The notes under the pieces were generated by a model. It searched no databases. It was not told the DNA's origin and worked only from the letters and a program-made list of their open reading frames with translations. Made by a program: the position numbers and the translations under genes. Below, one piece after another: positions 7,533-15,567 of a stretch of DNA of 21,297 bases. Within the stretch, counting starts at the first letter, position 1, and the number at the start of each line of letters is the position of its first letter. The DNA is from an uncultured Alphaproteobacteria bacterium (GTDB lineage: Bacteria > Pseudomonadota > Alphaproteobacteria > Rhizobiales > Ancalomicrobiaceae), in contig CALFRR010000155.1 of the NCBI GenBank assembly GCA_937919435.1, forward strand, positions 1 to 21,297. The letters run 5' to 3'.

Positions 7533-7609
7533 CGATCGCATCCGCGCCGGTTCTGGGTCATATGGCCGCTCGACCGCGGCCGCCGGAGTGGGACGGCCGT
7601 ACGAAGCGT

Positions 7610-7628
7610 CGCCGATCGTCGATCGGCG
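7610..7628. promoter_or_regulatory. Perfect inverted repeat upstream of dusA
   Basis: CGCCGATCG (7610-7618) and CGATCGGCG (7620-7628) are perfect complements around a single T, ending 27 bases before the dusA GTG. It could be an operator or a leader hairpin. The CGATCG word is frequent in this genome, so chance is a real alternative. Confidence 0.3.
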
Positions 7629-7655
7629 CGAGAGGCCGACGGAGGACTTCGAACG

Positions 7656-8717
7656 GTGAACGACGGCGTGACGGGCGCGAACGGAGCCTCTCTCGACCCC
7701 CGGCCGGGCACCCGCCCCGCCGCCTTCCCCCGTTTCGCCGTGGCGCCCATGATCGATTGGACCGATCGGCATTGCCGGTTCTTCCACCGGCTGCTGTCGA
7801 AGCGGGCGACGCTCTATACCGAGATGATCACCGCCGCCGCCATCCGTCATGGCGACCGCGAGCGGTTGCTCGGTTTCGATCCTGCCGAACATCCGGTCGT
7901 CCTGCAGCTCGGCGGCTCCGATCCGGCCGAACTCGCCGCCGCCGCCCGGGTCGGCGCCGACTACGGCTACGACGCGATCGATCTCAACTGCGGCTGTCCT
8001 TCGGATCGGGTCCAGTCCGGCCGCTTCGGCGCCTGCCTGATGGCCGAACCGGAGCTCGTCGGGGCCTGCGTCGCCGCGATGCGCGCCGCCGTCGATCTCC
8101 CCGTCTCGGTCAAGTGCCGGATCGGCATCGACGACGCCGAGCCGCGCGAGATGCTGCCGCGCTTCGTCGAGACGGTCGCCGCCGCCGGCGTCTCCTCGCT
8201 GACCATCCACGCCCGCAAGGCCTGGCTGCAGGGTCTGTCGCCGAAGGAGAACCGGTCGATCCCGCCGCTCGATTACGACATCGTCTTCGCGGTGAAGCGC
8301 GCCCATGCCCGCCTGCCGATCGCCATCAACGGCGGCATCCGCGACCTCGACGCGGCCGAGGCGCTGCTCGCCCCGCGCGACGGCGTCGCTCTCGACGGCG
8401 TCATGCTCGGCCGCGCGTCTTACGAGACCCCGGCGATCCTCGCCGCGGTCGATCGCCGGCTCTACGGCGAGGCCGGTCCCGACGCCGATCCTTTCGCGGT
8501 GATCGAACGGCTGGAGCCCTATGCGGCGGCGGTGGTCGCCTCCGGCGGACGGCTGTCGCACGTCACCCGCCACGTCCTCGGCCTGTTCAACGGCCGCCCC
8601 GGCGCCCGCGCCTTCCGCCGGATCCTGACCGAAGGCGCGATCCTGCCCGGCGCCGGCGTCGAGGTGATCCGCGAGGCGCTCGCCGCGGTCCGGCGTCCGA
8701 TGCGCGAGCCGGTCTGA
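7656..8717 (+). CDS. dusA: tRNA-dihydrouridine(20/20a) synthase DusA
   Basis: DusA is an FMN enzyme that reduces uridines in the tRNA D-loop. The 353-residue product shows the DusA signature NCGCPSDRVQSGRFGACLM, with catalytic Cys114. Further blocks are the start of the barrel (FAVAPMIDWTDRHCR, 27-41), Lys153 in VKCRIG, His185 in IHARKAWLQGLSPKENR, and the FMN phosphate-binding strands INGGI and GVMLGRASYETP. SPKENR and FGACLM distinguish DusA from DusB and DusC. The GTG at 7656 follows a GGAGGA with nine-base spacing. The longer open frame from 7515 starts inside the T-run terminator and is unlikely. It converges on the DUF1289 gene with a three-base gap. Confidence 0.95.
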   Translation: MNDGVTGANGASLDPRPGTRPAAFPRFAVAPMIDWTDRHCRFFHRLLSKRATLYTEMITAAAIRHGDRERLLGFDPAEHPVVLQLGGSDPAELAAAARVGADYGYDAIDLNCGCPSDRVQSGRFGACLMAEPELVGACVAAMRAAVDLPVSVKCRIGIDDAEPREMLPRFVETVAAAGVSSLTIHARKAWLQGLSPKENRSIPPLDYDIVFAVKRAHARLPIAINGGIRDLDAAEALLAPRDGVALDGVMLGRASYETPAILAAVDRRLYGEAGPDADPFAVIERLEPYAAAVVASGGRLSHVTRHVLGLFNGRPGARAFRRILTEGAILPGAGVEVIREALAAVRRPMREPV

Positions 8718-8720
8718 GGC

Positions 8721-8930
8721 TCAGGCCGGCTCGGTGCCGGCCGAGGCCCAGCGGATGCGGCGATCGGGCAGGGCGGCGAGGATCTTGCGTTTCGCGGCGG
8801 CATCGAGCCGGGCCCAGGTCGAGATCTCGTCGATCGTCCGGAAACAGCCGAGGCAGACTCCGGCGATCGGGTGGATCTCGCAGATCCGCTGACAGGGCGA
8901 GGCGACGGTGGAGTCGAGGACGTCGGTCAT
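8721..8930 (-). CDS. DUF1289 family small cysteine-rich protein
   Basis: This 69-residue protein matches the DUF1289 pattern: Cys13-x3-Cys17 (SPCQRICEIHP) and Cys26-x2-Cys29 (VCLGCFRTIDEISTW), with the usual trailing tryptophan and basic helix. The four cysteines suggest metal binding, but the family function is unknown. The ATG at 8930 was preferred over an upstream ATG (8948) because the protein then starts close to the conserved core. It lies 93 bp downstream of cobS on the same strand and may be cotranscribed with it. A DUF1289 gene next to cobS/cobT is, as I recall, a frequent arrangement in Alphaproteobacteria. Confidence 0.85.
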   Translation of the reverse strand: MTDVLDSTVASPCQRICEIHPIAGVCLGCFRTIDEISTWARLDAAAKRKILAALPDRRIRWASAGTEPA

Positions 8931-9023
8931 CGGCGCGGATCCCGGCACGGCGGCGGGCGTCGATCCGCCCGTCTGCCGCTCAGGATGCGACGGCGATGCC
9001 GCTGCGGCAAGAGATTTCGTGCC

Positions 9024-9821
9024 TCACAACCCGAGGCCGAGCAGCAGGCCGATCTCGGCGAGGACGGTGCCGGCCCCGACCACGTCGCCGGTGTAGCCGC
9101 CGATCGCCCGGATCGCCAACAGACGCAGCCCGGCGAGCAGCAGCCCGGCCACCGCGATCGCCGCCGCGACGTTGCCGAACGGCAGGAAGAAACCGGTCGC
9201 GCCGACGAACAGCGCCGCCGCCACGACGAGGCCGATCCCCCAGTCGACGAGGTTCGGAGCGCCGACCGCCCGGGCGAGACCGTCGGCACGGGCCGGGGGC
9301 GTCGTGGGCATCAGGCCGATCGGTGCCATCCGGGCGAGCGCGGCGATGCCCAGCATCGCGACCGCCGCCGCCGGCCCGTCGAGCGAATCGAGCAGATCGG
9401 CGACCAGCAGGGTTCTGAGCCCGTACTGGATCGCCAGGGCGAGCCCGCCGAAGGCGCCGATCCGGCTGTCCTTCATGATCTCCAGCCGGCGCTCGCGGTT
9501 GCGGCCGCCGCCGAAGCCGTCGGCGACGTCGGCGAAACCGTCCTCGTGGAAGGCCCCGGTGACGCCTGCGGTGACCGCCACCGCCAGCGCCGCGACTACC
9601 GGCGACGACAGCCCGGTCGCCCCGAGGACGAGGAGGATCAGCGCCCCCGGCAGGCCGATCACCAAACCGGCGAAGGGCAGCATCCGGGTGGCGCGGGCGA
9701 AGTCGGGCAACAGGCCGGGATCGTCGGCGGACGACAGTTTCGGCATCGGCAGCCGCGAATAGAAGCGCACCATCCCGGCGAAGTCGGCGACGGTGCGGGC
9801 GAGAGGTTCGGCGAGGGACAT
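9024..9821 (-). CDS. cobS: Adenosylcobinamide-GDP ribazoletransferase (cobalamin synthase)
   Basis: CobS (CobV in the aerobic-pathway nomenclature) joins adenosylcobinamide-GDP with alpha-ribazole (or its phosphate) at the inner membrane, the last assembly step of cobalamin. The 265-residue protein is strongly hydrophobic with several membrane helices. The conserved acidic motif is FHEDGFADVADGFGGG (91-106), with Asp94, Asp98 and Asp101, and a second conserved site is MKDSRIGAFG (Asp118). The N-terminal block FYSRLPMP is typical. The ATG at 9821 has GGAG about ten bases upstream. It is divergent from cobT across 126 bp, so both nucleotide-loop steps may share a control region. DUF1289 lies downstream. 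Confidence 0.95.
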   Translation of the reverse strand: MSLAEPLARTVADFAGMVRFYSRLPMPKLSSADDPGLLPDFARATRMLPFAGLVIGLPGALILLVLGATGLSSPVVAALAVAVTAGVTGAFHEDGFADVADGFGGGRNRERRLEIMKDSRIGAFGGLALAIQYGLRTLLVADLLDSLDGPAAAVAMLGIAALARMAPIGLMPTTPPARADGLARAVGAPNLVDWGIGLVVAAALFVGATGFFLPFGNVAAAIAVAGLLLAGLRLLAIRAIGGYTGDVVGAGTVLAEIGLLLGLGL

Positions 9822-9885
9822 CGGTTGCGGTCTCCACCCCGGGGAGCGGCGTCGGGCGCCGTTCGCGTTCCGCTTCCTCCCGAGC

Positions 9886-9912
9886 TTGCCGGGACCGGCG
9901 TCGGGGTATAGA
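9886..9912 (+). promoter_or_regulatory. Possible sigma-70-type promoter for cobT
   Basis: TTGCCG (9886-9891) and TATAGA (9907-9912) are separated by 15 bp, slightly short of the ideal 17. They would start transcription about 30 bases before the cobT ATG. TATAGA is a rare A+T island in this intergenic. No cobalamin riboswitch sequence is present. Confidence 0.35.
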
Positions 9913-9947
9913 CGGCGAGGACCCGTTTCCCGATCCCGAGGACGATC

Positions 9948-10967
9948 ATGGCCGGCCGTGCCCTTCCATTCGACGACTTCCGCGATCTCGTCAACCTCGT
10001 CCCCGCCTTCGACGAGAGGGCGATCGCCGCATGGCGGACCCGCGACGCCCAGCTGACCAAGATTCCCGGGTCGCTCGGCCGGCTCGAGGAGATCGGCGAG
10101 CTGTTCGCCGGCCACACCGGCACCAATCCGCCGAAGCTCGAGCGTCCGCTGGTCGCCGTCTTCGCCGCCAACCACGGCATCGCCGCCAAGGGCGTCTCGG
10201 CCTTTCCGCCCGAGGTGACCAAGCAGATGGTCTCCAACTACGGCGCCGGCGGTGCCGCGGTGAACCAGATCTGCATCGCCGGCGACATCGGGCTCAAGGT
10301 GTTCGAACTGGCGCTCGATCTGCCGACTCCCGACATCACCGAGGCCGACGCCTTCGACGAGGCCGGCTGCGCCGCGACCATGGCCTTCGGCATGGAGGCG
10401 CTGGCCGGCGGCACCGATCTGCTCTGCCTCGGCGAGATGGGGATCGGCAACACCGCCGTCGCTTCGGCGATCTACCACGCCCTGTGGGGCGGCAAGGCGG
10501 CCGACTGGGTCGGCCCGGGCACCGGCGTCGTCGGGCCGGCCCTCGCCCACAAGATCGCGATGGTCGAGAAGGCGGTCGCCCGGATCGACGGCGAGCGCGA
10601 TCCCTTCGAGATCCTGCGTCGCCTCGGTGGCCGCGAGATCGCCGCGATGGTCGGCGCGATCATCGCCGCCCGGCACCGCAAGGTGGTGGTGCTGGTCGAC
10701 GGCTTCGTCACCACCGCTGCCGCCGCGATCGTCGCGGCGGTCAATCCGGCGGCGATCGACCACTGTCTGTTCGCCCACGTCTCGGCCGAGCCGGCCCACC
10801 GCGCGGTGCTCGCCGAGCTCGGCAAGAAGCCGCTGTTCGATCTCGGCATGCGCCTCGGCGAAGGCACCGGCGCGGCGCTCGCCGTCTCGCTGGTGCGCGC
10901 CGCGCTCGCCTGCCACGCCGGCATGGCGACCTTCGCCGAAGCCGGCGTCGCCGACGGCCGGGACTGA
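9948..10967 (+). CDS. cobT: Nicotinate-nucleotide--dimethylbenzimidazole phosphoribosyltransferase
   Basis: CobT (CobU in Pseudomonas denitrificans nomenclature) transfers phosphoribose from nicotinate mononucleotide to dimethylbenzimidazole, giving alpha-ribazole phosphate for CobS. The 339-residue length fits. Conserved blocks include LTKIPGSLGRLEE, VFAANHGIAAKGVSAFP, GEMGIGNTAVASA, and FDLGMRLGEGTGAALA with the catalytic Glu305 (Salmonella Glu317). The ATG at 9948 has a GAGGA six bases upstream. A strong hairpin follows the stop. The gene is divergent from cobS, and the two together complete the lower-ligand half of cobalamin synthesis. It should not be confused with the cobaltochelatase subunit of the same name. 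Confidence 0.96.
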   Translation: MAGRALPFDDFRDLVNLVPAFDERAIAAWRTRDAQLTKIPGSLGRLEEIGELFAGHTGTNPPKLERPLVAVFAANHGIAAKGVSAFPPEVTKQMVSNYGAGGAAVNQICIAGDIGLKVFELALDLPTPDITEADAFDEAGCAATMAFGMEALAGGTDLLCLGEMGIGNTAVASAIYHALWGGKAADWVGPGTGVVGPALAHKIAMVEKAVARIDGERDPFEILRRLGGREIAAMVGAIIAARHRKVVVLVDGFVTTAAAAIVAAVNPAAIDHCLFAHVSAEPAHRAVLAELGKKPLFDLGMRLGEGTGAALAVSLVRAALACHAGMATFAEAGVADGRD

Positions 10968-10982
10968 GAAGAGAAACTCGCG

Positions 10983-11040
10983 ACCGGAAACGAAGAGAGG
11001 GACCGTCCGTGCACCGGGCGGTCCCTCTCTCGGTTTCGGT
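10983..11040. terminator. Bidirectional hairpin between cobT and the first chemoreceptor gene
   Basis: A 12-bp perfect core stem, AGAGAGGGACCG (10994-11005) with CGGTCCCTCTCT (11019-11030), encloses a 13-base loop. An imperfect outer stem (ACCGGAAAC region with GGTTTCGGT) extends it to about 58 bases. It lies between two convergent genes, 16 bases after the cobT stop and 9 bases after the chemoreceptor stop, so it can serve both. T-runs are short, as is usual for high-G+C genomes. Confidence 0.75.
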
Positions 11041-11048
11041 CTTCGGCC

Positions 11049-13088
11049 TCAGGCGGCGCGGACGGTCGCCAGGAAGCGGTCCATTTCCGTCTTCAGCTCG
11101 CCCGACTGGCGCGACAGGTCGCGCGCCGCGGTGAACACCTGTTCGGCCGCGCCCGCGGACTCCCGCGCCGCGGTGGTGATCCCGACGATGTTCTGCGACA
11201 CCTCCTGGGTTCCGGCCGAGGCCTGGGCGACATTGCGGGCGATCTCGGCGGTCGCCGCGCCCTGCTGGGCGACGGCGGAGGCGATCGCCGTGGCGATCCG
11301 GTTCAACTGCTCGATCACCCGGGTGATGTCGACGATCGCCGTCGCCGACGACTGGGTCGAACCCTGGATCTCGCCGATCTGCGTGGAGATCTGCGAGGTC
11401 GCCTTGGAGGTCTGATCGGCGAGCTGCTTCACTTCCGCCGCGACCACCGCGAAGCCCTTGCCGGCTTCCCCGGCCCGCGCCGCCTCGATGGTGGCGTTGA
11501 GGGCGAGCAGGTTGGTCTGCGAGGCGATGGAGTCGATCAGGTCGACCACCTGGCCGATCCGGTTGGCGTTGTCGGAGAGTTCGCGCACCCGGGCGGCGGT
11601 CGATCCCGCGTCGCGAGCGGCCTGATCGGCGACCCGCGTGCTCTCGTCGGCCTGACGGCGGATCTCGGCGATCGACGCGGCGAGTTCCTCGGCGCCGGAA
11701 GCGACCGTGCCGACGTTGGTCGACGCCTCCTCGGACGCACCGGCGACGGCGACCGCCTGGGTCGAGACCTCGTCGGCGGCGGCGGCCATCGACCGGGCGG
11801 CGGTCTGCAACTGACCAGACGCTGCCACCACGCCCTGGACGATGCCGCCGACCGCCGACTCGAAGGCGTCCGCCATACGGTTCATCTCGGCCCGCCGGTT
11901 GCGTTCGGCGTCCCGTTCGACCGCCGCCTGCTCGGCCCTGAGCTTCTCGCCGGCGGCCAGTTCGTCCTTGAATCGGCCGAGGGTTCCCGCCATCACGCCG
12001 ACCTCGTCCGACCGACCGAGACCGGGAATGGCCGTTGCGAGATCGCCGCCCGACAGGCGTCGCATCGCCTCGGTGATCGCCACGATCGGCTTCGAGATGC
12101 CCCGTCCGATCATCTGGGCGAGACCGATGCCGATCACCAGGCCGCCGATCGCAAGTCCCCAGAGGATGGTGTGGATCCGGTCGAGGCGCTGTTCGGTGGC
12201 GTTCTGGAGGCCGTCGGCATCGCTCTGGGCGTCGGTGATGATCTTCTGGATGGCCTTCGCCGCCTCGCCGACCAGACTGCCCATCATCGGCGCGTTGTCG
12301 TCGAGGAGTTGGGCAGTGTCGAGATAGCGTCCGAACAGGGTGGCGTAGTCGGCGTAGTTGCGGCGAAGCTCCTCGATGTCCCGGCGCATCGCCTCCGGTG
12401 CCCGGCCGGCGATCTCGGAGAGCCCCTTGGCATAGGTCTGCAGACGCTCGCGGAACTTGTTCCGGAGCGCGAGGTCGCCGCTGTCGATGCTCGTGTTGGC
12501 GGTCAGCCGCAGCGCGACGAAGTCGCGGTTCGCCTTCTCCAGGAGACGGCGGACGGTCTCGGCGGCGTTCAACTCGTCGCGCACCGCCAGACCGTCGAGG
12601 CTCTGGGTGATCTTCGCCCCGAGCGGGCCGATGTCGTCCTTCTTCAGGCGCGCCAGCTCGTGCTTGTTGGTGAGCGTCACGTCCTTGAAGGCCTGCTCGT
12701 ACGCATCGAAGTTCTTCTTGAAGTCCGCGAGGTAGGCGAGTTGCTGTGGATCGGTGATCGCCGCCTTCAGCTTGCTCTGGCGCTCGACGACGGTCTGGGC
12801 GTTCTTGCGCGTCGTCGCTTCGGAGTTCTCCTGCTGCATGTAGACGAACTCGCGGATCGAGCGCCTGTATTCCAGAAACTCGCTGTTGAGGCCGGCGATC
12901 GAGACGATGTTCTTGGTGGTGGACTCGAGTTCGTCGAACGAAGCGCGCGCATCCTTGAACGACTGGATCGACACACCCGACACGATCACCAGAAGGGCGA
13001 GCGTCGACGTGAACCCGGCGATGATCTTGCCCGTGATCTTCAGGCGGAACCGGGAACCGGAGGATATCGGTCTGTCGAAATGTGTCAT
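11049..13088 (-). CDS. Methyl-accepting chemotaxis protein, first of a tandem pair
   Basis: This 679-residue membrane chemoreceptor has a short cytoplasmic tail and TM1 at about residues 22-43. A helical periplasmic sensor of about 260 residues follows (44-307), containing FLEYRRSIREFVY near 71-83. TM2 is at about 308-327 and HAMP at about 328-380 (GRGISKPIVAITEAMRRLSGGDL). The C-terminal signalling domain carries the hairpin-tip region (IASQTNLLALNATIEAARAG, then KGFAVVAAEVKQLADQTSKA). The sensor length is compatible with a helical-bimodular or double four-helix bundle; the ligand is unknown. No CheR/CheB-tethering pentapeptide is seen at the end (FLATVRAA). The ATG at 13088 has a GGGGAG seven bases upstream. 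The longer frame from 13190 is unlikely. No che genes lie nearby. It is paralogous to the next gene. Confidence 0.93.
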   Translation of the reverse strand: MTHFDRPISSGSRFRLKITGKIIAGFTSTLALLVIVSGVSIQSFKDARASFDELESTTKNIVSIAGLNSEFLEYRRSIREFVYMQQENSEATTRKNAQTVVERQSKLKAAITDPQQLAYLADFKKNFDAYEQAFKDVTLTNKHELARLKKDDIGPLGAKITQSLDGLAVRDELNAAETVRRLLEKANRDFVALRLTANTSIDSGDLALRNKFRERLQTYAKGLSEIAGRAPEAMRRDIEELRRNYADYATLFGRYLDTAQLLDDNAPMMGSLVGEAAKAIQKIITDAQSDADGLQNATEQRLDRIHTILWGLAIGGLVIGIGLAQMIGRGISKPIVAITEAMRRLSGGDLATAIPGLGRSDEVGVMAGTLGRFKDELAAGEKLRAEQAAVERDAERNRRAEMNRMADAFESAVGGIVQGVVAASGQLQTAARSMAAAADEVSTQAVAVAGASEEASTNVGTVASGAEELAASIAEIRRQADESTRVADQAARDAGSTAARVRELSDNANRIGQVVDLIDSIASQTNLLALNATIEAARAGEAGKGFAVVAAEVKQLADQTSKATSQISTQIGEIQGSTQSSATAIVDITRVIEQLNRIATAIASAVAQQGAATAEIARNVAQASAGTQEVSQNIVGITTAARESAGAAEQVFTAARDLSRQSGELKTEMDRFLATVRAA

Positions 13089-13201
13089 GGAAAGGCTCCC
13101 CGAAGTATCTTGTAGGCCGAGGCCCCGTCGCGGCGGGCTCGCGTCGAACGTGGGCGCCAAGGGCGGCGCTCGAACGTGACGTCGCGGCACATTCGCCCCG
13201 A

Positions 13202-13220
13202 ATGGTTAACGAGCGATTTC
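13202..13220 (-). promoter_or_regulatory. CtrA-like half site upstream of the first chemoreceptor gene
   Basis: The minus strand reads CTCGTTAACCAT at 13202-13213, containing TTAACCAT, the described CtrA half-site octamer of Alphaproteobacteria. Seven bases before its TTAA stands GAAA, only a partial match to the second TTAA. It is about 114 bp upstream of the start. The same 12-mer occurs upstream of the second chemoreceptor gene at a similar distance. Confidence 0.5.
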
Positions 13221-13304
13221 GCGGGGCTGGAGCGGATTCCTCTGCGGCAATCGGTCGTCGCTCGCCGCCGGGGGCGAAAGGTTCGACTCGATCCGAGCCC
13301 TCGC

Positions 13305-13356
13305 CGAGACGCGAAGAGGCCGCCCGGGGTGATCGCCGGGCGGCCTCTTCGTCTCG
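13305..13356 (-). terminator. Long-stem hairpin after the second chemoreceptor gene
   Basis: GAAGAGGCCGCCCGG (13313-13327) pairs perfectly with CCGGGCGGCCTCTTC (13336-13350) around an eight-base loop. CGAGAC (13305-13310) and GTCTCG (13351-13356) extend the stem past a two-base bulge. It begins 29 bases beyond the stop at 13386. No clear T-run follows, so termination may depend on stem strength or the hairpin may protect the mRNA 3' end. Confidence 0.7.
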
Positions 13357-13385
13357 TTCCCGCGAGAGGAGCGGGCGCTCGTGTC

Positions 13386-15419
13386 TCAGGCGGCGCGGAC
13401 CGTCGTCAGGAAGTGGTTCATCTCCGACTTCAGGCGGTCCGACTGCCGGGCCAGTTCCAGGGCCGACGACAACACCTGTTCGGCCGCGGCGGAAGAATCA
13501 CGGGCGGCGTGAGTGATGCCGCCGATGTTGTGCGACACCTCGTGGGTACCGGCCGACGCCTGGGCGACGTTGCGGGCGATCTCGGCGGTGGCCGCGCCCT
13601 GCTGGGCGACCGCGCCGGCGATCGACGCGGCGATCTGGTTCAGGTGTTCGATCACGTCGGTGATCCCGACGATCGCGGTCGCCGACGATTGGGTCGAACC
13701 CTGGATCTCGCCGATCTGGCTGGAGATCTGCGAGGTCGCCTTCGAGGTCTGGTCGGCGAGCTGCTTCACTTCCGCCGCGACCACCGCGAAGCCCTTGCCG
13801 GCCTCGCCGGCCCGCGCCGCCTCGATGGTGGCGTTGAGGGCGAGCAGGTTGGTCTGAGAGGCGATGTTGTCGATCAGGTCGACCACCTGGCCGATCCGAT
13901 TGGCGCTCTCGGAGAGCTCGCGCACCCGCTGGGCGGTGGCCTCGGCGTCGCGGGCCGCCTTGCCGGCGACCTTGGTGCTCTCGTCGGCTTGCCGGCGGAT
14001 CTCGCCGATCGACGACGACAGTTCCTCGGCCGCGGAGGCGACCGTCTCGACGTTGGCCGAAGCCTCTTCCGAAGCGCTGGCGACCGCCACCGACTGGGCC
14101 GAGACCTCTTCGGCCGCCGCCGTCATCGACTGCGCCGCGCCCTGCAACTGGCTCGCCGCGCTGACCACGCTCTCGACCACGCCGCCGACCGCCGCTTCGA
14201 AGGCGTCGGCCATGCGGTTCATCTCCGCCTTGCGGTTGGCCGCCGCGTCGCGCTCGGCCCGCTCGCGCTCGCCGCGCATCCGGTCGGCTTCGGTCAGTTC
14301 CTCCTTGAAGCGGCCGAGGGTCTCCGCCATCACGCCGACTTCGTCGGACCGGCCGAGACCGGGGATCGCCACCTGGAGATCGCCGCTCGACAGACGCCGC
14401 ATCGCTTCGGTCACGGCGATGATCGGCCGCGACAGGCCGCGTCCGATCACGATCGCCAGCACCACGCCGATCGCCATGCCGCCGATCGCCAACGCCCAGA
14501 GCAGCCGCGACACGGTGGAGAACAGGGAGACGGTCTCGCTCTGAATCGCCTGCTGATCCTTGATGGCATCGGCCTTGAACCCGTCGACCGCCTCGCCGAC
14601 CGCGGTGACGCGCTCGCGCATGCTCGTCGCCAACGCGTCGACCTCGCCGTCGAGGTCCTGGATCCGCTTGAACGAGGTGCGGTAGTCGGCGAGTTGAGAG
14701 CGGAGCTTGTCGAGCGCGCGGCGCGCGTCGCCGGTCGCTTCGCCGACGACCCGATCGAAGGTCTCGCGGGCCGCGTCGAGAGATGTCATCGTCTTCGCGA
14801 CGCTGTCGGCCGTGAGATGCGACAGGGCCTGGACCGCGAGGATGCGACCGGTCAGCACCTGACGCAGCACCTCGCCGACCCCCTCGCGCAGGTGAGCGTC
14901 TTCGGCGCCCTTGCCGGCGATGACCGCTTCGAGGCCCTTGCGCAGTTCGAGGCCGATCGGCTCGAGCACGGTCGTCCGCTGGCGGATCTGTTCGTTCTTC
15001 AGAGCGATCGTCTTGGAGAGTTGATCGTCGTAGGCGGTGAACGCGGTCTTCAGACGTTCGAGGAACTGACGGCGTTCGGGATCGTCGACCTTCCGGTGGG
15101 CCGCGTCGATCCCCGTGCGCAGCGCATCGGCGCGCGACTTGATCCCCTTTTCGCTGCCTTCCATCGACGCGTAGACGAACTCACGGGCGTGACGACGATA
15201 CTCGAGGAAGTTTTCGTTGATGTCGTTGGCGATCGCCACTTGCGCGTTCTGTTGGGACACGAGCGCGAAGGTGCTCTCGGTACGCGAGAAGGAAGCGAGT
15301 GAAATACCCGACACGACGGCGAGAATCGCCAGTGCAGAAGCGAAGCCCAGACCGATCTTTCCGGCAATCTTGAGTCCACGGCGCGGAGTGATCGTTCCAC
15401 TGTTCTGGTATTGGACCAT
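13386..15419 (-). CDS. Methyl-accepting chemotaxis protein, second of a tandem pair
   Basis: This 677-residue receptor has the same architecture as its neighbour: TM1 at about residues 19-43, a helical periplasmic sensor (44-305) with FLEYRRHAREFVY at 71-83, TM2 at about 306-326, HAMP (GRGLSRPIIAVTEAMRRLSSGDL) and a C-terminal signalling domain ending FLTTVRAA. The signalling domain is almost identical to that of the downstream paralogue, while the sensor is strongly diverged, so the two probably detect different ligands or conditions and signal to the same array. The ATG at 15419 has a GGAG seven bases upstream; the longer frame from 15512 adds a leader unlike a receptor N-terminus. A CtrA-like site lies 130 bp upstream. 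A separate terminator and promoter region lies between the two receptor genes, so they are likely transcribed separately. Confidence 0.93.
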   Translation of the reverse strand: MVQYQNSGTITPRRGLKIAGKIGLGFASALAILAVVSGISLASFSRTESTFALVSQQNAQVAIANDINENFLEYRRHAREFVYASMEGSEKGIKSRADALRTGIDAAHRKVDDPERRQFLERLKTAFTAYDDQLSKTIALKNEQIRQRTTVLEPIGLELRKGLEAVIAGKGAEDAHLREGVGEVLRQVLTGRILAVQALSHLTADSVAKTMTSLDAARETFDRVVGEATGDARRALDKLRSQLADYRTSFKRIQDLDGEVDALATSMRERVTAVGEAVDGFKADAIKDQQAIQSETVSLFSTVSRLLWALAIGGMAIGVVLAIVIGRGLSRPIIAVTEAMRRLSSGDLQVAIPGLGRSDEVGVMAETLGRFKEELTEADRMRGERERAERDAAANRKAEMNRMADAFEAAVGGVVESVVSAASQLQGAAQSMTAAAEEVSAQSVAVASASEEASANVETVASAAEELSSSIGEIRRQADESTKVAGKAARDAEATAQRVRELSESANRIGQVVDLIDNIASQTNLLALNATIEAARAGEAGKGFAVVAAEVKQLADQTSKATSQISSQIGEIQGSTQSSATAIVGITDVIEHLNQIAASIAGAVAQQGAATAEIARNVAQASAGTHEVSHNIGGITHAARDSSAAAEQVLSSALELARQSDRLKSEMNHFLTTVRAA

Positions 15420-15539
15420 CGAAGAACTCCGGTTGCAGAGCACCGACGGGTGCTTTGTCGTTTCGGGGTGTCGACGGAGGTCAGTAGAGGAGGGCCGACC
15501 GCCGAAGAACACGCGTCAATCGAACGCTGAAATCGAAGC

Positions 15540-15549
15540 TCACATGTGA
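15540..15549. promoter_or_regulatory. TCACATGTGA palindrome next to the CtrA-like site
   Basis: A 10-bp perfect palindrome overlaps by one base the CtrA-like site upstream of the second chemoreceptor gene. The adjoining position suggests a second factor binding next to or in competition with CtrA. No matching palindrome is seen upstream of the first chemoreceptor gene. Confidence 0.35.
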
Positions 15550-15567
15550 TGGTTAACGAGTGGTTAC
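15549..15567 (-). promoter_or_regulatory. CtrA-like site upstream of the second chemoreceptor gene
   Basis: The minus strand reads GTAACCACTCGTTAACCAT. This fits the full CtrA consensus TTAA-N7-TTAA with one mismatch (GTAA) and contains the octamer TTAACCAT. It lies about 130 bp upstream of the chemoreceptor start. The 12-mer CTCGTTAACCAT is identical to that upstream of the first chemoreceptor gene. Confidence 0.6.

Noticed and set aside
9822..9947. Cobalamin riboswitch between cobS and cobT
   Set aside because: The conserved B12-box core is not visible and the spacer is too short for the full element.
11049..15419. The near-identical chemoreceptor segments as a mobile element or repeat
   Set aside because: The similarity is confined to the conserved signalling domain of two paralogues, with no inverted repeats, target duplications or transposase.
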